Part shown: positions 49,110 to 60,015 of the stretch, in pieces
Layout: every line of letters begins with the position of its first letter
How positions within the stretch are numbered: position 1 is the first letter of the stretch
Assembly (NCBI GenBank): GCA_034421295.1
Contig: DAOUKM010000018.1
Span: 1 to 64,000, forward strand
From: CAUZIR01 sp034421295
Lineage (GTDB): Bacteria; Chloroflexota; Dehalococcoidia; Lucifugimonadales; UBA2962
DNA length: 64,000 bases
Direction of reading: 5' to 3'
The notes under the pieces: generated by a model
What the model was told of the DNA's origin: nothing
The model's input: the letters and a program-made list of their open reading frames with translations, nothing else
Databases searched by the model: none
Position numbers and translations under genes: made by a program

Positions 49110-52100
49110 ATGGCACTGAAGGAAAATGCCGGTCATGCGACGGAGCTGGCCTCTCCCTCAATAGATTTGAATCGGGGTACTTTCCCCACCCGAGAGCCCA
49201 TAGCCATCGTAGGCATGGCCTGCAGGTTCCCTGGTGCGCCCGATCTGGCGGCCTTCTGGCGGCTGCTGGAAGGGGGCAACAACGCAGTAACGGAGGGCGT
49301 CCCGGGCTCAGGTGTCGGACGAATCGGCGAGCTCTACCCCGACGCCGAAGTCCAAAGCGACGCCTGCCGGTTCGGAGCATTCATCGAGGGTGTCGACCTG
49401 TTTGACGCGGAGTTTTTCCGCATTTCGCCCGTGGAGGCTCAACTGCTGGATCCTCAGCAACGGCTAATGCTGGAGACCAGCTGGCAGGCCCTTGAAGACG
49501 CGGGCATAGACCCAGAACGGCTAAAGGGCAGCCGTACGGGAGTCTATATCGGCATCAGCAACATGGACTACCGTTTCATCAACCTGGATGCCAGTCAGAC
49601 CTCCGAGCCTGCCGCGAGCCTGTATACCGTAAGCGGCACCTCCCTGAACACTGCAGCCGGCCGGGTCGCCTTTGCCCTGGGTCTGGAAGGACCCGCCATG
49701 GCGGTAGACACCGCCTGTTCCTCATCCCTGGTCGCGGTGCACCAGGCGGTCTCGGCGCTGCAGCGCGGCGAGGCGGACATGATCCTGTCAGGCGGCGTGC
49801 AGGTAAATCTCTCCGGCCGCCTGACTGAATTGCGTGCCAACGCACGGATGTTGTCCCCCGATGGCCAGTGCAAGGCATTCGACGCCTCAGCCAACGGCTT
49901 CGTCCGGGGTGAGGGCTGCGGGATAGTGGTGATGAAGAGGCTCAGTGACGCTGAGGCTGAAGGAGACCGAATCTGGGGACTGATCTTGGGCTCTGCGCTC
50001 AACCAAGATGGGACCAGCACCGGTCTGACGGTGCCCAGCGGACCGGCACAGGCCAGTGTGATCACTGAGGCGCTGTCGCATGCCGGAATCCCGCCCTCGG
50101 AAGTCGACTACCTGGAGGCACACGGTACGGGCACGGAGGTTGGCGACCCGATCGAACTGAACTCCGCCGCGGCCGTGTATGGCGAGGGAAGGAAGTCGGA
50201 CAGCCCCCTGCTGGTGGGCTCCGTGAAAACGAACATCGGCCACCTAGAGCCGGCGGCCGGGGTTGCCGGGTTGATGAAGGTCATGCTGTCGATGCAGCAC
50301 GGAGTAGTGCCCAAGCATCTGCACTTTAGGAACCCGAATCCCCGTGTGCAATGGGACCGGCTGCCCGTGAAGATCGTCTCTGAGTCTATGCAGTGGCCGC
50401 TCCATCCCGAGCGCCCTCGGCGTGCGGGGATAAGCGCCTACGGCTGGTCGGGGACAAACGCCCACGTCATTGTTGAAGCCTACGGGGAGACTGACCATAG
50501 CTCCGAGACAGGCCGGCAAGACCCTGGACCGGCCGGCCTGTCCCGCGACGTTGTCATATCGATGCCCGATTCACTGGCCGGTCAGTCACCGTCCTCGGGA
50601 GAGTTCACAGGGCGGCCTGCCCGGCTTCTGCCCCTCTCGGCCAAGTCGGAGGTTGCCCTAAGGGAGCTGTCGGAGCGTTACCTGTCCTGGCTGGACGAGA
50701 GAGCCGGCAATACCATCGCCGGTGGGACCGCCGCCGACCCGGACCTGTCCGATATAGCATGGACCGCAGGCGAGGGTCGCGGGCACTTCGACTTTCGAGC
50801 CGGGCTGGTCTTTCGCGACGCCGCCTCCCTGCGAGCCGGCCTAGAGGCGGTCGCAGAGACGGAACCGGTCCCGCGGGCTCGGAAGCCCGCCAAGGTGGCC
50901 TTCGTCTTTACGGGGCAGGGTGGCCAGTGGCAGGGCATGGGTGAAGCCCTCTATCTGAGCGAACCGGCTGCCCGGGCCGTTCTCGACCGATGCGACCAGC
51001 ATATCCGTCAAGAGCGAGGGGCATCCCTGCTGGATGTCATGTTCGGCAGGCCTGACGCGGCGGGTGACCTGCATGACCCGGCCTGGACTCAGCCGGCCAT
51101 CTATGCCCTGGAATGCGCCCTCGCAGCCATCTGGGACGGCCTGGGAATTAGGCCAAGCGTGGTGCTGGGTCACAGCCTGGGTGAGATAGCTGCGGCCCAT
51201 GCAGCTGGGGTCTTTACCCTGGAAGAGGGGCTGCGGTTCGCCTCTACCCGCGGTAGGTTGATGGCGTCCCTCCCCCGCGCCGGGGCGATGGCCGCCGTTT
51301 TCGCCCCGGCGCGCCGGGTACAAACGGCGGTGGACGATTGGAACGAAGCCCGCGACGGCGCAGACGTGTGCGTCGCCGTGGACAATGGCACCCACCAGGT
51401 GGTCAGCGGGCCGGTTGCGGAAGTACATGCCTTCTCCGACCGCATGGAGGAGGCGGGCATTAACGTGAGACGACTGCGGCCCTGCCCCGCCTACCACAGC
51501 CCACTGGTGGAGCCGGCCCTAGACGGCCTTGAGGCCCTGTTCCTCGATATCGCGGCCTCTCCTCCCAAAATCCCGATGATCAGCAACGTGACGGGCGATG
51601 CCGCCGAGCCCGGCAGGGCGCTGGATGGCGCCTACTGGCGTCGCCAGGCTCGTGAACCTGTGGCCTTCAGCAAGAGCGTAGAGACGCTGTCCGGCCTGGG
51701 TGTGGACGCGGTCATCGAACTGGGTCCCCACGCGGTTCTCGGCCCCCTGGTCTCCCTGAACTGGCCGCAGGGCCAACAGGGCCTACAAGAACCGGTCGTC
51801 CTGGCAAGCCTGCTGCGCCCGGCCTCTGACGGGTCGGAGCCCGAGCGGCGTGATGCCTTTGTCCTGGCGGTCGCCGGCGCTTATGAGGCGGGCCTGCCCG
51901 TCAACTTTGCCGGCTTGTTCGCCGGGGAATCCAGGCGACGGGTTGCCCTGCCCGGCTATCCCTTTCAGCGACGGCGACACTGGGTACCGGCGCCACGTCG
52001 GGGTCGCCACAGCGATGCCCACCCCCTTCTGGGCGTCCGGCATGAGCTCCCCCGCGGCGAGGTAACTTTCGAGACGGAGATGTCTCCGTCGGACCCGGAG

Positions 52101-55100
52101 TGGCTGGACGACCACAAGGTCTTCGGACGTGTGGTCATGCCCGGCGCACTCTACGGGGCAATGGCCGCCTCGGTGTCACAGACCGAGGGGATCGGACCGG
52201 TCGTCGAGGAGCTGCAGCTGCACAGCCCCCTGGTCTTCCCTGAGCAGGACGAACAGAGCGAGGCGGAGGCCCCAGGCCGGCGGATTCAGGTGCTTATTGA
52301 CAGCGCAAAAGGAAGTGAGCCCCGAAGCTTCGAGGTGTTCAGCAGGGGGCCTGGCGAAGAGGGTTGGACACTGCACGCGGAGGGCAGGTTGGCCCCGGAT
52401 ATGGGGCGACCGGGCTCTCGGGAGAGAGTGGACCTACGCGCCCTCACGGCCGGGCTGCAACCACAGGACCTGCGTGCCTACTACCGGGCCAAGGAGGCCA
52501 CCGGGATAGATTTTGGCCCACGCTTCCGGTCCCTGGAAGCCCTATGGGGCAGTCCCGGTGAGACGGTCGGAGAGGTCTCCCTGCATGAAACCGTGGAAGA
52601 GAGTGCCGTCCCGATGCACCCTCTGCTATTGGACGGCTGCTTCCAGGTGCTATCGGCGGCCCGTGACCTGACCGGTTTCGGGAGCGACGCCACCTACCTG
52701 CCTTTCGCCTGGGAGCGCCTGTGGCTCAGCGGCCCCCTTCCCCGGCGGCTCGTCTGCCATGCCCGTATGAGGGAAATCGACCTGACAGCGACCTCGGAAC
52801 CAGGATCTACAGGACGACCGGAAACCCTGACAGGCGACCTGTGGTTCTACGATCAGCAAGGAGCCGCGGTCGGAGGGTTGTCGGGATTCACCGTGAAGCG
52901 GGCTACGCGCGCTGCACTCCTTTCCGCCTCGGAGGGAGTGCAGGACATGCTCTACGAGATGGTCTGGCGGCAGCGCCCACTGGTCGGCGGGCTAGAGTCC
53001 GCCGATGCCCTGGCCGGGCCGACGGCGGTCAGTGAGGGCATGAGCCCGTTTGCAGACTACCTGTCTGGCGAGGGCGTCGCAGTAGACGACCGGGTCATGC
53101 TCCTGAGCGATTTGGAGCGCCTGTCCCGCTCCTACTCCCTGGCGGCTCTGGAGAAGCTGGGCTGGGAACGCCGCAGGGGCGAGGTGGTCGAGGCCGAGGC
53201 CCTCAGAGACCTGCTTGAGGTTGAACCGCAGCACTCCAAGCTGGTGGGACGTTTGCTCCGGCTGCTGAGGGACGGTGGTGTGCTCGGTGAGGCGGAAGGG
53301 AAGGCAGGATACGTCGTTTTGGTCGGTGCCGGCGATCCCTTGCCCGACGAGGCGCTGGCCGACCCGGAGGCCTTCGCGGACAAGGTGGCTGAACTATATC
53401 CCCACGGCCACAACGAGCTGGGCCTGATACGGCGGAGCGGCATCGCGCTTGCGGGCGGGCTGAAGGGGACTGTCGACCCCCTGGAGATCCTCTTTCGAAG
53501 TGAGGGACCCGGGGTAACCGAGTACTACTTTGTTGCACCCGCTTCGCGTGCGTCCAACCGACTCCTGGCTGATGCCGTCTCCCAGACGGTGAGGGACTGG
53601 GCAGACGGACGACGCCTGCGCGTGCTGGAGGTCGGCGCAGGCACCGGATCGGCTACGTCAGTTGTACTGCCTGTGCTCCCGGCAGAGTGCGATTACACGT
53701 TCACAGATATCTCGGCCGGCTTTTTTGCCGAGGCCGAAGGCCGCTTCGGTAATTCTGAAATACCAATGGAATACCGGCCACTGGACATCGAGAGGGAACC
53801 GTCAGGCCAGGGGTTCGAATCCCATGCCTATGACCTGATTATTGCGGCAAACGTGCTTCACGCCACCCGCGATCTGGGCGAGACCCTGGCACACTGCCGC
53901 GAGCTGCTGGCGCCCTGTGGCAAGTTAATTGCCCTGGAGAATATGCGTGGCCGCGGCTGGCAGGACATCACCTTTGGTCTGCTGGACGGCTGGTGGCGAT
54001 TCGCCGACGAATACCGGCCGGCCCACGCAATGGCCTCTCCATCGGTATGGCATCAGGCACTGATGGAGTCGGGCTACAGCGAGGTCAGTTTCGTTGGTAC
54101 GGAGGGTGCCGAGGAAGGCGGGCCCTTCGGCTCCAGCGTTTTTCTCGCGCAGGGCCCTGTAGAGATTGCCCCGCCTCCCGGGTTATGGGTCATATGCTCG
54201 GAAGGCGGCGGTATGGGCCTTCAACTGGCGACGGAGCTGGCTGGCAGAAACCAGACCGCTGTTCTGGCTGGATCGCTTCAGTCAGCTGAAACGCGGGCAG
54301 GAGAGGGAAACATTTTCAGGAGGGCCATAGGGACCGACTGCCGGAAATCATGGCAAGCGCTCCTTGAGGAACTTCCCGAAGACATCCAGCTTCAAGGTGT
54401 GCTGCACCTGAGTGCACTTGATGGGCACGGGCCGGATGCCTCCACGGACCAGATGCGGGAGGACGCAAAAGGTGCCGGGGGTAGCGCTCTGGCCCTGGTG
54501 CAGGCCCTGCTGGATGCGGATGTTGCTCCAGACAGAGGCCTGTGGTTCATCACGCTTGGGGCGCAGGCCCTTGAGCGCAGCTACATGCGCGAGAGCGCAG
54601 GGCAGCTGGCCGGGGCGACCCTATGGGGCTTCGGAAGGGTGGTGGCGCGAGAGGCAGGGCATCTTCGCCCGCGAATGCTGGACCTTGACCCCGCCGATCC
54701 GGCGGAGATCACCCGCCTGGTTGATGAGCTGATGCATCCCGATCAGGAGGCCCAGGTCGCTTACCGGGATGGCGACCGCCTTGCCGCTCGCCTCATCCGA
54801 GGCGGCACATCGAGGAAGAGACTGGACCTGCCGGAGGGATCGGACTGGCGTCTCATGCCCGATGACCAGGGAGAACTGGAGGGGCTGCACGCAGAGCCTG
54901 CACCTGATCAGCCCCTGGAATCTGGCCAGGTTCGAGTGGCAGTGGACGCGGTCGGTTTGAACTTCCTCGACGTCCTGCTCAGCATGGGAGTCTTGAGTTC
55001 CACAGAACCAAAGTTGGGCGAGGAATTCTGCGGACGAATAGTGGAGGCGGCCCCGGACGTCGCGGAGCTCGCAGTGGGCGACCGTGTGGTCGGCCTGGGC

Positions 55101-58100
55101 TTCGGCACCTTCGCTTCCCAGGTCGTTACGCAGGCAGAACTGGTTGCGCCGGCGCCGAAGGGAATGTCGGCCGCGGCACTTGCAACCATACCCTCGGCCT
55201 TCGTAAGTGCCGGCCTGAGCTTTCAGATGGCCGGGCTCGAGGCCGGTGACCGTGTCCTCATCCACACCGCCTCCGGCGGAGTGGGGCTGGCGGCGGTACA
55301 GCTGGCGCGGGCAGCGGGCCTGGAGGTGTTCGCCACGGCAAGCTCCCCCAAGCAGGCGTACCTTCGGTCGCTGGGGATCGAACATGTCTTCGATAGTCGA
55401 ACGGCCGATTTCGGGCAGGAGATCCTCAAGGCCTCCGGCGGCGCCGGTGTAGACATGGTGCTGAACAGCCTCACCGGTCCCGGCTTCATCGAGGCAAGTC
55501 TTTCCTGCCTGGCCTTGGGGGGCAGTTTCGTGGAGATGGGCAGGCGGGACATCTGGAGCGCTGAGGAGATGGCGAAATCGCGCCCCGACGTCTCCTACTC
55601 CATCCTCGAGCTCGACTGGCTGAAAATGCATGAACCGGCCCGCCCGGGCGCCGTGCTCCGCGATGTTATGCAGGAGATAACGGCCGGCACCCTGAGACCG
55701 CTGGCCCATACCCGGTGGCCGGTTGCCGAAGCGGGAGCCGCCATGGAGCTCATGCGGTCGGCCCGGCACATCGGCAAGAACGTGCTTGTAATGCCGCCCC
55801 TGGCCGGTGGTCTGCTGCGGCCTGATCGTACCTACCTGATCACCGGAGGTCTGGGGGGCATCGGCGTCGTAGTTGCCGAGTGGCTGGCAGAGCGCGGCGC
55901 CGGCGCGATAGTCATGAACGGTCGCAGGCCCCCTGACCCCGCCGCCACGGAGGCCATTGAGTCCCTCAGGCGGCGTGGCGCCGACATACGGGTGGAGTTG
56001 GCAGACGTGACCCAGCCCGCGGCGGTTGACGCCATGCTGGCCCGAATGGACGCTGAAATGCCCCCCCTGGCCGGCATGATACACAGCGTGGGAGTGCTCT
56101 CTGATGGCGCTCTCGGAAACCAGACGTGGGAGCGCTTCGAGCAGGTCCTATGGCCCAAGGTCCTGGGGGCGTGGCACCTTCATCGGGCCACGTTGGACCG
56201 CGAACTGGACCTTTTCGTCCTCTTCAGCAGCATCACCGGGGTACTGGGTAACTCGGGTCAGGGCAATCACGCAGCGGCCAACGCATTTCTGGATCAGCTG
56301 GCCGCGTACCGGAGGTCCCTGGGACTTCCCGGCCAGTCTATCGCCTGGGGAGCCTGGTCAGGACTGGGCGAAGCCGAAGAGCAGAGAGAGAGGATCGAGA
56401 GGCAGCTATCAGCATCGGGGACCGGGTGGATCAGCGCTCAACAGGGCCTCGAAGCATTCGACTGTCTGGTGCGCCGGGACCTGACCTCCAGCATGGTGGC
56501 GGCGGTGGACTGGCAGGTCTTCAGCGAGAATTTTGAAGACGCACCCAAGTTCCTGGAAGACGTGCTCCCCGGACGATCGGAGTCCGATGAGGCCCGCGCA
56601 GCGCCATCCAGCGCAGCCGACCTGATGTCGGAACTGGGGCAGAGAACAGCCCTGGAGCGGGAAGGTCTGATGGTCTCCTTTCTTCAGGGGGAACTACAGG
56701 CGGTGCTGAGGATGCCAGCAGCCCCCTCCCCGGACGTCGGCTTCTTCGAACTGGGAATGGACTCGTTGATGTCGGTGGAGTTCCGCAACCGTCTTAACCG
56801 GGCCCTATCCGGAGAGCACGTGCTATCGAGTACGGCCGTGTTCGACTACCCGAACATATCCAGCCTTGCCGGCCACCTGGTTGAGGAACTTACCCGGACC
56901 ATGGCGGACGATGCCCCCGTTTCAGCTCAAGAGGGTGCAGTCGTGCACCTCCGACAGCATGCGGCAGCCGGGGAGGAGAAAATTGCCGTCGTCGGGATGG
57001 CCTGCCGCTTCCCCGGCGCGCCCGACCTCTCAGCCTTCTGGGAGATGCTGGAAGCGGGGAGAACTGCGGTAACGGACGGGCGGCAGGACCCGGGACCCTG
57101 GCATGGCCTTACGGGAGACCCGGCCGCCGAGGATGTCGTTTACCGCCGCGGTGGCTTCGTCGAAGGGGTTGACCAGTTCGACGCCAGATTCTTCCGCATT
57201 GCCCCCATTGAGGCTCGAATGATGGACCCCCAGCAGCGGATGCTGCTGGAGACCAGCTGGCAGGCCCTGGAAGATGCGGCGATAGATCCGGACCGGCTGA
57301 GGGGTAGCCGCGCCGGCGTCTATGCAGGGGTTGGCAGTGCAGAGTACAGGGATCTGATCGCGGCCTGCGGCAAGGACGACAGCTACCTGGGGACGACTGC
57401 GAGCGTAGCGGTCGGTCGTGTTGCATTTGCCCTGGGCCTGGAGGGACCGGCCATGCCGGTTGATATGGCCTGCGCATCGTCCCTGGCCGCGGTGCACCAA
57501 GCCGTCGCGGCGTTGCAGTGGGGTGACGTAGACCTGGCCCTGGCCGGCGGCGTGAATGCAACGCTATCGCAGAGTTTCGTGAGGTTCCACAAGGACATCG
57601 GCATGTTGTCCGCCGCAGGACGATGCAACGCCTTCGACGCCGCTGCAGACGGTTACGTCCGGGGCGAAGGCTGCGGGATGGTGGTTCTCAAGCGTCTCAG
57701 CGATGCAGAGGCAGACGGTGACCGCATCTGGGGAGTGGTAAGGGGCTCGGCCGTCAACCAGAACGGTGCAAGCGCCGCCCTAACGGTGCCGAACGGCCCG
57801 GCCCAGGAGCGCGTGCTGGAGGAGGCTCTTACACGGGCGTCCATTTCGCCGCGCGATGTCGACTACCTGGAAGCACACGCCGTCGGATCGCAGCTGGGCG
57901 ACCCTATCGAGTTGAATGCGGTGGCAGCCGTTTATGGCAAGGAGCGAGATCAAGGTCGTCCGCTGCTCGTCGGATCGGTAAAGTCCAACATCGGACACAT
58001 TGAGTGGGCGGCGGGGATCGCTGCGTTCATCAAGACTGTCCTTTCCATGAGCAAGGGGGTGATTCCCGAGAGCCTGCATTTCGAGTCCCCGAATCCGAAT

Positions 58101-59501
58101 CTAGAGTGGGACCAGATGCCGGTGCGGGTGACGTCCAGCAGGACGGACTGGCCGACCGTTTCCGGCAGGCCACCCCTTGCGGGCGTCAGCGCATTTGGCC
58201 TGTCGGGCACAAACGCGCATGTCCTTATAGAAGGCTACGGCCCTGAGGCAGACACCCCTTCGGCAGGCAAGGGCGCGCCCCAACCAGCTGGCGGTCCCAA
58301 GCCGATACCTGTATCGCTCCCTGCACCTCTCGGCGATATGAAACCGTCCGGTGAGGGACTGACCGGGCGCGGCACCCGCATACTGCCGCTTTCAGGGAAG
58401 TCGAACGATGCTCTGCGGGAACTGGCGGTGCGGTATCTCTCGTGGCTGGGTGACAAAGAAGGCCCGGCGTCTGATGCCGCCCTGTCCGATCTGGCCTGGA
58501 CGGCCGGCACGGGCCGAAGCCACTTTCCGCACCGCTCCGGTCTGGTCTTTACCGACGCTGAGCAGCTTCGGCAAGGACTGCGTGCCCTGGTCGACGCTGA
58601 TACCGAGGCGGACGAGGCCATGTCGCACGCAGCAACCAAGGTTGCGTTCGCGTACACGGGACGGGGCAGCCTGTGGCAGGGCATGGGCGAAGCCCTCTAC
58701 CGGAGCGAGCCGGTTGCGCGTGCGCTGCTTGACAGGTTCGATGAACTGATCCGACAGGAGCGAGGGATCTCGCTGCTGGATGTGATTTTCGACCGATCAG
58801 ATGAGGAGGATGGCACCGGGGATCCGGCACGGGCAATGCTGGCAGTCTACGCGCTCCAGTGTGCCCTGACCGCGCAGTTGGCGAGCGCAGGCATACGCCC
58901 CGGTGCGGTCTTCGGCCACGGCCCGGGAGCACTCACGGCTGCACAGGCGGCCGGGGTATTCAGCCCGGAGGAGGGTTTGCGAATTGCCCTGGCACTGGGC
59001 GAGCTGGAAGGGTCCTCCCGAAAGGACGAGCAACCGTCGCTTGACGGCCTGGAATCATTGCTCGCCGACAACGCTCTCTCCGCCCCCTATGTCTCTCTGG
59101 TCAGCAATCTGACCGGCCAGTCTATCGAGTCTGTGGACGAACTGGACTGTGGGTACTGGCTTGGGCAGGCCCGGGAACCGGCAGACTTTGCCGGTGGCGC
59201 AAAGACGCTTAAGCGGCTCGAGATGGATGTGGTGGTGGAGATCGGACCCGACAAGACGTTCGGCCGGAAGATTATCGACGCATGGCAGGATCCGGCGGGA
59301 TCGCCCCTCCTGCTCCCTAACCCGGCTAGTCCGATCGGCAATGGAGCGACAGCCGAGCCCGGTGACTGGTTTGCCAGAACTGTGGCGGGCGCCTACAAGG
59401 CCGGGCTGGACATCTCCTTTGCCGGCCTCTTTGCGGGCGAGGTCCGGCGTCGAATCTCGCTACCCGGCTACCCCTTCCAGCGCAGGCGCCACTGGGTGTA
59501 G
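49110..59501 (+). CDS. Type I polyketide synthase, KS-AT-DH-cMT-ER-KR-ACP-KS-AT(inactive)
   Basis: Protein of 3463 residues; start set at ATG 49110 by AAGGAGAG. Module 1 is fully reducing: KS (Cys203 in DTACSSS, His338, His378); AT (Ser689 in GHSLGE, His796 in AYHSP, close to the malonyl HAFH type); DH (His1002 in HKVFGRVVMP, Asp1175 in LLDGCFQ); C-methyltransferase (EVGAGTG near 1507); ER (SGGVGLAAVQLA near 2055); KR (GGLGGIG near 2243); ACP (Ser2552 in GMDSLM). A second KS keeps Cys2788, His2923 and His2963, but HGTGT is HAVGS. The second AT has Gly3271 where Ser should be and lacks about 75 residues with the active His. The chain ends at PGYPFQRRRHWV. The product is probably a methyl-branched fatty acyl chain. 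Confidence 0.93.
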   Translation: MALKENAGHATELASPSIDLNRGTFPTREPIAIVGMACRFPGAPDLAAFWRLLEGGNNAVTEGVPGSGVGRIGELYPDAEVQSDACRFGAFIEGVDLFDAEFFRISPVEAQLLDPQQRLMLETSWQALEDAGIDPERLKGSRTGVYIGISNMDYRFINLDASQTSEPAASLYTVSGTSLNTAAGRVAFALGLEGPAMAVDTACSSSLVAVHQAVSALQRGEADMILSGGVQVNLSGRLTELRANARMLSPDGQCKAFDASANGFVRGEGCGIVVMKRLSDAEAEGDRIWGLILGSALNQDGTSTGLTVPSGPAQASVITEALSHAGIPPSEVDYLEAHGTGTEVGDPIELNSAAAVYGEGRKSDSPLLVGSVKTNIGHLEPAAGVAGLMKVMLSMQHGVVPKHLHFRNPNPRVQWDRLPVKIVSESMQWPLHPERPRRAGISAYGWSGTNAHVIVEAYGETDHSSETGRQDPGPAGLSRDVVISMPDSLAGQSPSSGEFTGRPARLLPLSAKSEVALRELSERYLSWLDERAGNTIAGGTAADPDLSDIAWTAGEGRGHFDFRAGLVFRDAASLRAGLEAVAETEPVPRARKPAKVAFVFTGQGGQWQGMGEALYLSEPAARAVLDRCDQHIRQERGASLLDVMFGRPDAAGDLHDPAWTQPAIYALECALAAIWDGLGIRPSVVLGHSLGEIAAAHAAGVFTLEEGLRFASTRGRLMASLPRAGAMAAVFAPARRVQTAVDDWNEARDGADVCVAVDNGTHQVVSGPVAEVHAFSDRMEEAGINVRRLRPCPAYHSPLVEPALDGLEALFLDIAASPPKIPMISNVTGDAAEPGRALDGAYWRRQAREPVAFSKSVETLSGLGVDAVIELGPHAVLGPLVSLNWPQGQQGLQEPVVLASLLRPASDGSEPERRDAFVLAVAGAYEAGLPVNFAGLFAGESRRRVALPGYPFQRRRHWVPAPRRGRHSDAHPLLGVRHELPRGEVTFETEMSPSDPEWLDDHKVFGRVVMPGALYGAMAASVSQTEGIGPVVEELQLHSPLVFPEQDEQSEAEAPGRRIQVLIDSAKGSEPRSFEVFSRGPGEEGWTLHAEGRLAPDMGRPGSRERVDLRALTAGLQPQDLRAYYRAKEATGIDFGPRFRSLEALWGSPGETVGEVSLHETVEESAVPMHPLLLDGCFQVLSAARDLTGFGSDATYLPFAWERLWLSGPLPRRLVCHARMREIDLTATSEPGSTGRPETLTGDLWFYDQQGAAVGGLSGFTVKRATRAALLSASEGVQDMLYEMVWRQRPLVGGLESADALAGPTAVSEGMSPFADYLSGEGVAVDDRVMLLSDLERLSRSYSLAALEKLGWERRRGEVVEAEALRDLLEVEPQHSKLVGRLLRLLRDGGVLGEAEGKAGYVVLVGAGDPLPDEALADPEAFADKVAELYPHGHNELGLIRRSGIALAGGLKGTVDPLEILFRSEGPGVTEYYFVAPASRASNRLLADAVSQTVRDWADGRRLRVLEVGAGTGSATSVVLPVLPAECDYTFTDISAGFFAEAEGRFGNSEIPMEYRPLDIEREPSGQGFESHAYDLIIAANVLHATRDLGETLAHCRELLAPCGKLIALENMRGRGWQDITFGLLDGWWRFADEYRPAHAMASPSVWHQALMESGYSEVSFVGTEGAEEGGPFGSSVFLAQGPVEIAPPPGLWVICSEGGGMGLQLATELAGRNQTAVLAGSLQSAETRAGEGNIFRRAIGTDCRKSWQALLEELPEDIQLQGVLHLSALDGHGPDASTDQMREDAKGAGGSALALVQALLDADVAPDRGLWFITLGAQALERSYMRESAGQLAGATLWGFGRVVAREAGHLRPRMLDLDPADPAEITRLVDELMHPDQEAQVAYRDGDRLAARLIRGGTSRKRLDLPEGSDWRLMPDDQGELEGLHAEPAPDQPLESGQVRVAVDAVGLNFLDVLLSMGVLSSTEPKLGEEFCGRIVEAAPDVAELAVGDRVVGLGFGTFASQVVTQAELVAPAPKGMSAAALATIPSAFVSAGLSFQMAGLEAGDRVLIHTASGGVGLAAVQLARAAGLEVFATASSPKQAYLRSLGIEHVFDSRTADFGQEILKASGGAGVDMVLNSLTGPGFIEASLSCLALGGSFVEMGRRDIWSAEEMAKSRPDVSYSILELDWLKMHEPARPGAVLRDVMQEITAGTLRPLAHTRWPVAEAGAAMELMRSARHIGKNVLVMPPLAGGLLRPDRTYLITGGLGGIGVVVAEWLAERGAGAIVMNGRRPPDPAATEAIESLRRRGADIRVELADVTQPAAVDAMLARMDAEMPPLAGMIHSVGVLSDGALGNQTWERFEQVLWPKVLGAWHLHRATLDRELDLFVLFSSITGVLGNSGQGNHAAANAFLDQLAAYRRSLGLPGQSIAWGAWSGLGEAEEQRERIERQLSASGTGWISAQQGLEAFDCLVRRDLTSSMVAAVDWQVFSENFEDAPKFLEDVLPGRSESDEARAAPSSAADLMSELGQRTALEREGLMVSFLQGELQAVLRMPAAPSPDVGFFELGMDSLMSVEFRNRLNRALSGEHVLSSTAVFDYPNISSLAGHLVEELTRTMADDAPVSAQEGAVVHLRQHAAAGEEKIAVVGMACRFPGAPDLSAFWEMLEAGRTAVTDGRQDPGPWHGLTGDPAAEDVVYRRGGFVEGVDQFDARFFRIAPIEARMMDPQQRMLLETSWQALEDAAIDPDRLRGSRAGVYAGVGSAEYRDLIAACGKDDSYLGTTASVAVGRVAFALGLEGPAMPVDMACASSLAAVHQAVAALQWGDVDLALAGGVNATLSQSFVRFHKDIGMLSAAGRCNAFDAAADGYVRGEGCGMVVLKRLSDAEADGDRIWGVVRGSAVNQNGASAALTVPNGPAQERVLEEALTRASISPRDVDYLEAHAVGSQLGDPIELNAVAAVYGKERDQGRPLLVGSVKSNIGHIEWAAGIAAFIKTVLSMSKGVIPESLHFESPNPNLEWDQMPVRVTSSRTDWPTVSGRPPLAGVSAFGLSGTNAHVLIEGYGPEADTPSAGKGAPQPAGGPKPIPVSLPAPLGDMKPSGEGLTGRGTRILPLSGKSNDALRELAVRYLSWLGDKEGPASDAALSDLAWTAGTGRSHFPHRSGLVFTDAEQLRQGLRALVDADTEADEAMSHAATKVAFAYTGRGSLWQGMGEALYRSEPVARALLDRFDELIRQERGISLLDVIFDRSDEEDGTGDPARAMLAVYALQCALTAQLASAGIRPGAVFGHGPGALTAAQAAGVFSPEEGLRIALALGELEGSSRKDEQPSLDGLESLLADNALSAPYVSLVSNLTGQSIESVDELDCGYWLGQAREPADFAGGAKTLKRLEMDVVVEIGPDKTFGRKIIDAWQDPAGSPLLLPNPASPIGNGATAEPGDWFARTVAGAYKAGLDISFAGLFAGEVRRRISLPGYPFQRRRHWV

Positions 59502-59692
59502 CCACCGGGCCATCCGACTCCGCCGGCTTTGGCCGCGCCTTAGACCGGTCGATTTGCTCTGTGGGCATTCCATGAGCCCAGCAGCGGACGGGCTCGATCG
59601 GGCCGCCCGCTCCGCGGCGTCCCGCCTAAGCCGAATTGACCTGTCCCGCTGGCATAGCTATCCTACGATCAAATCTGACTGGAGTACTTCTA

Positions 59693-59938
59693 GTGGCAAC
59701 AACCGAAGAACGCATCAGGAAGTTGGTAGACGACAACCTCGAGGTGGAGGGGCGGACCGCAGGTCAGCCACTGGACCTTAACTCAAGCCTCAGGGATTCG
59801 GGCGTATCTTCCCTGGATATCGTCGCTTTCGGAAAGATAGTTGCCCAGGATTTCAGCGTCTCCATGACACCCGACGATTGTGCAACCATCAACACGATCG
59901 GGGCGCTCATCGATTTCCTGGATTCCCGGAGCGGCTGA
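59693..59938 (+). CDS. Discrete acyl carrier protein
   Basis: Protein of 81 residues from GTG 59693 (GGAG 9 bases upstream); the longer frame from 59636 has a poor N-terminus. The carrier motif is DSGVSSLDIVAFG, in which the first Ser after Val takes the phosphopantetheine arm; the residue before it is Val-Ser rather than the usual Asp-Ser. Four-helix pattern: ERIRKLVDDNL, SLRDSG, IVAQDFSV, TINTIGALIDFL. It follows the PKS, which ends without an ACP in its last module, so this protein may serve the last KS in trans. Confidence 0.88.
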   Translation: MATTEERIRKLVDDNLEVEGRTAGQPLDLNSSLRDSGVSSLDIVAFGKIVAQDFSVSMTPDDCATINTIGALIDFLDSRSG

Positions 59939-60015
59939 CCAGCGACTCCCGAGGCGGGCGTCCGGTCTCATAGGCTACCGGGCACGGCGACGGTCAGGAC
60001 ACTCGCAGTACCCCC

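Noticed and set aside
54621..56084. Minus-strand frame of 487 codons inside the PKS
   Set aside because: It lies opposite the ER and KR domains, whose motifs are complete on the plus strand; the minus product is rich in Gly/His/Arg without domain features.
56220..56290. His in place of the catalytic Tyr in the PKS ketoreductase (GQGNHAAANAF)
   Set aside because: At first this suggested an inactive KR. From memory, NHAAAN is frequent in cyanobacterial and myxobacterial type I KRs thought to be active, so it is not evidence of loss.
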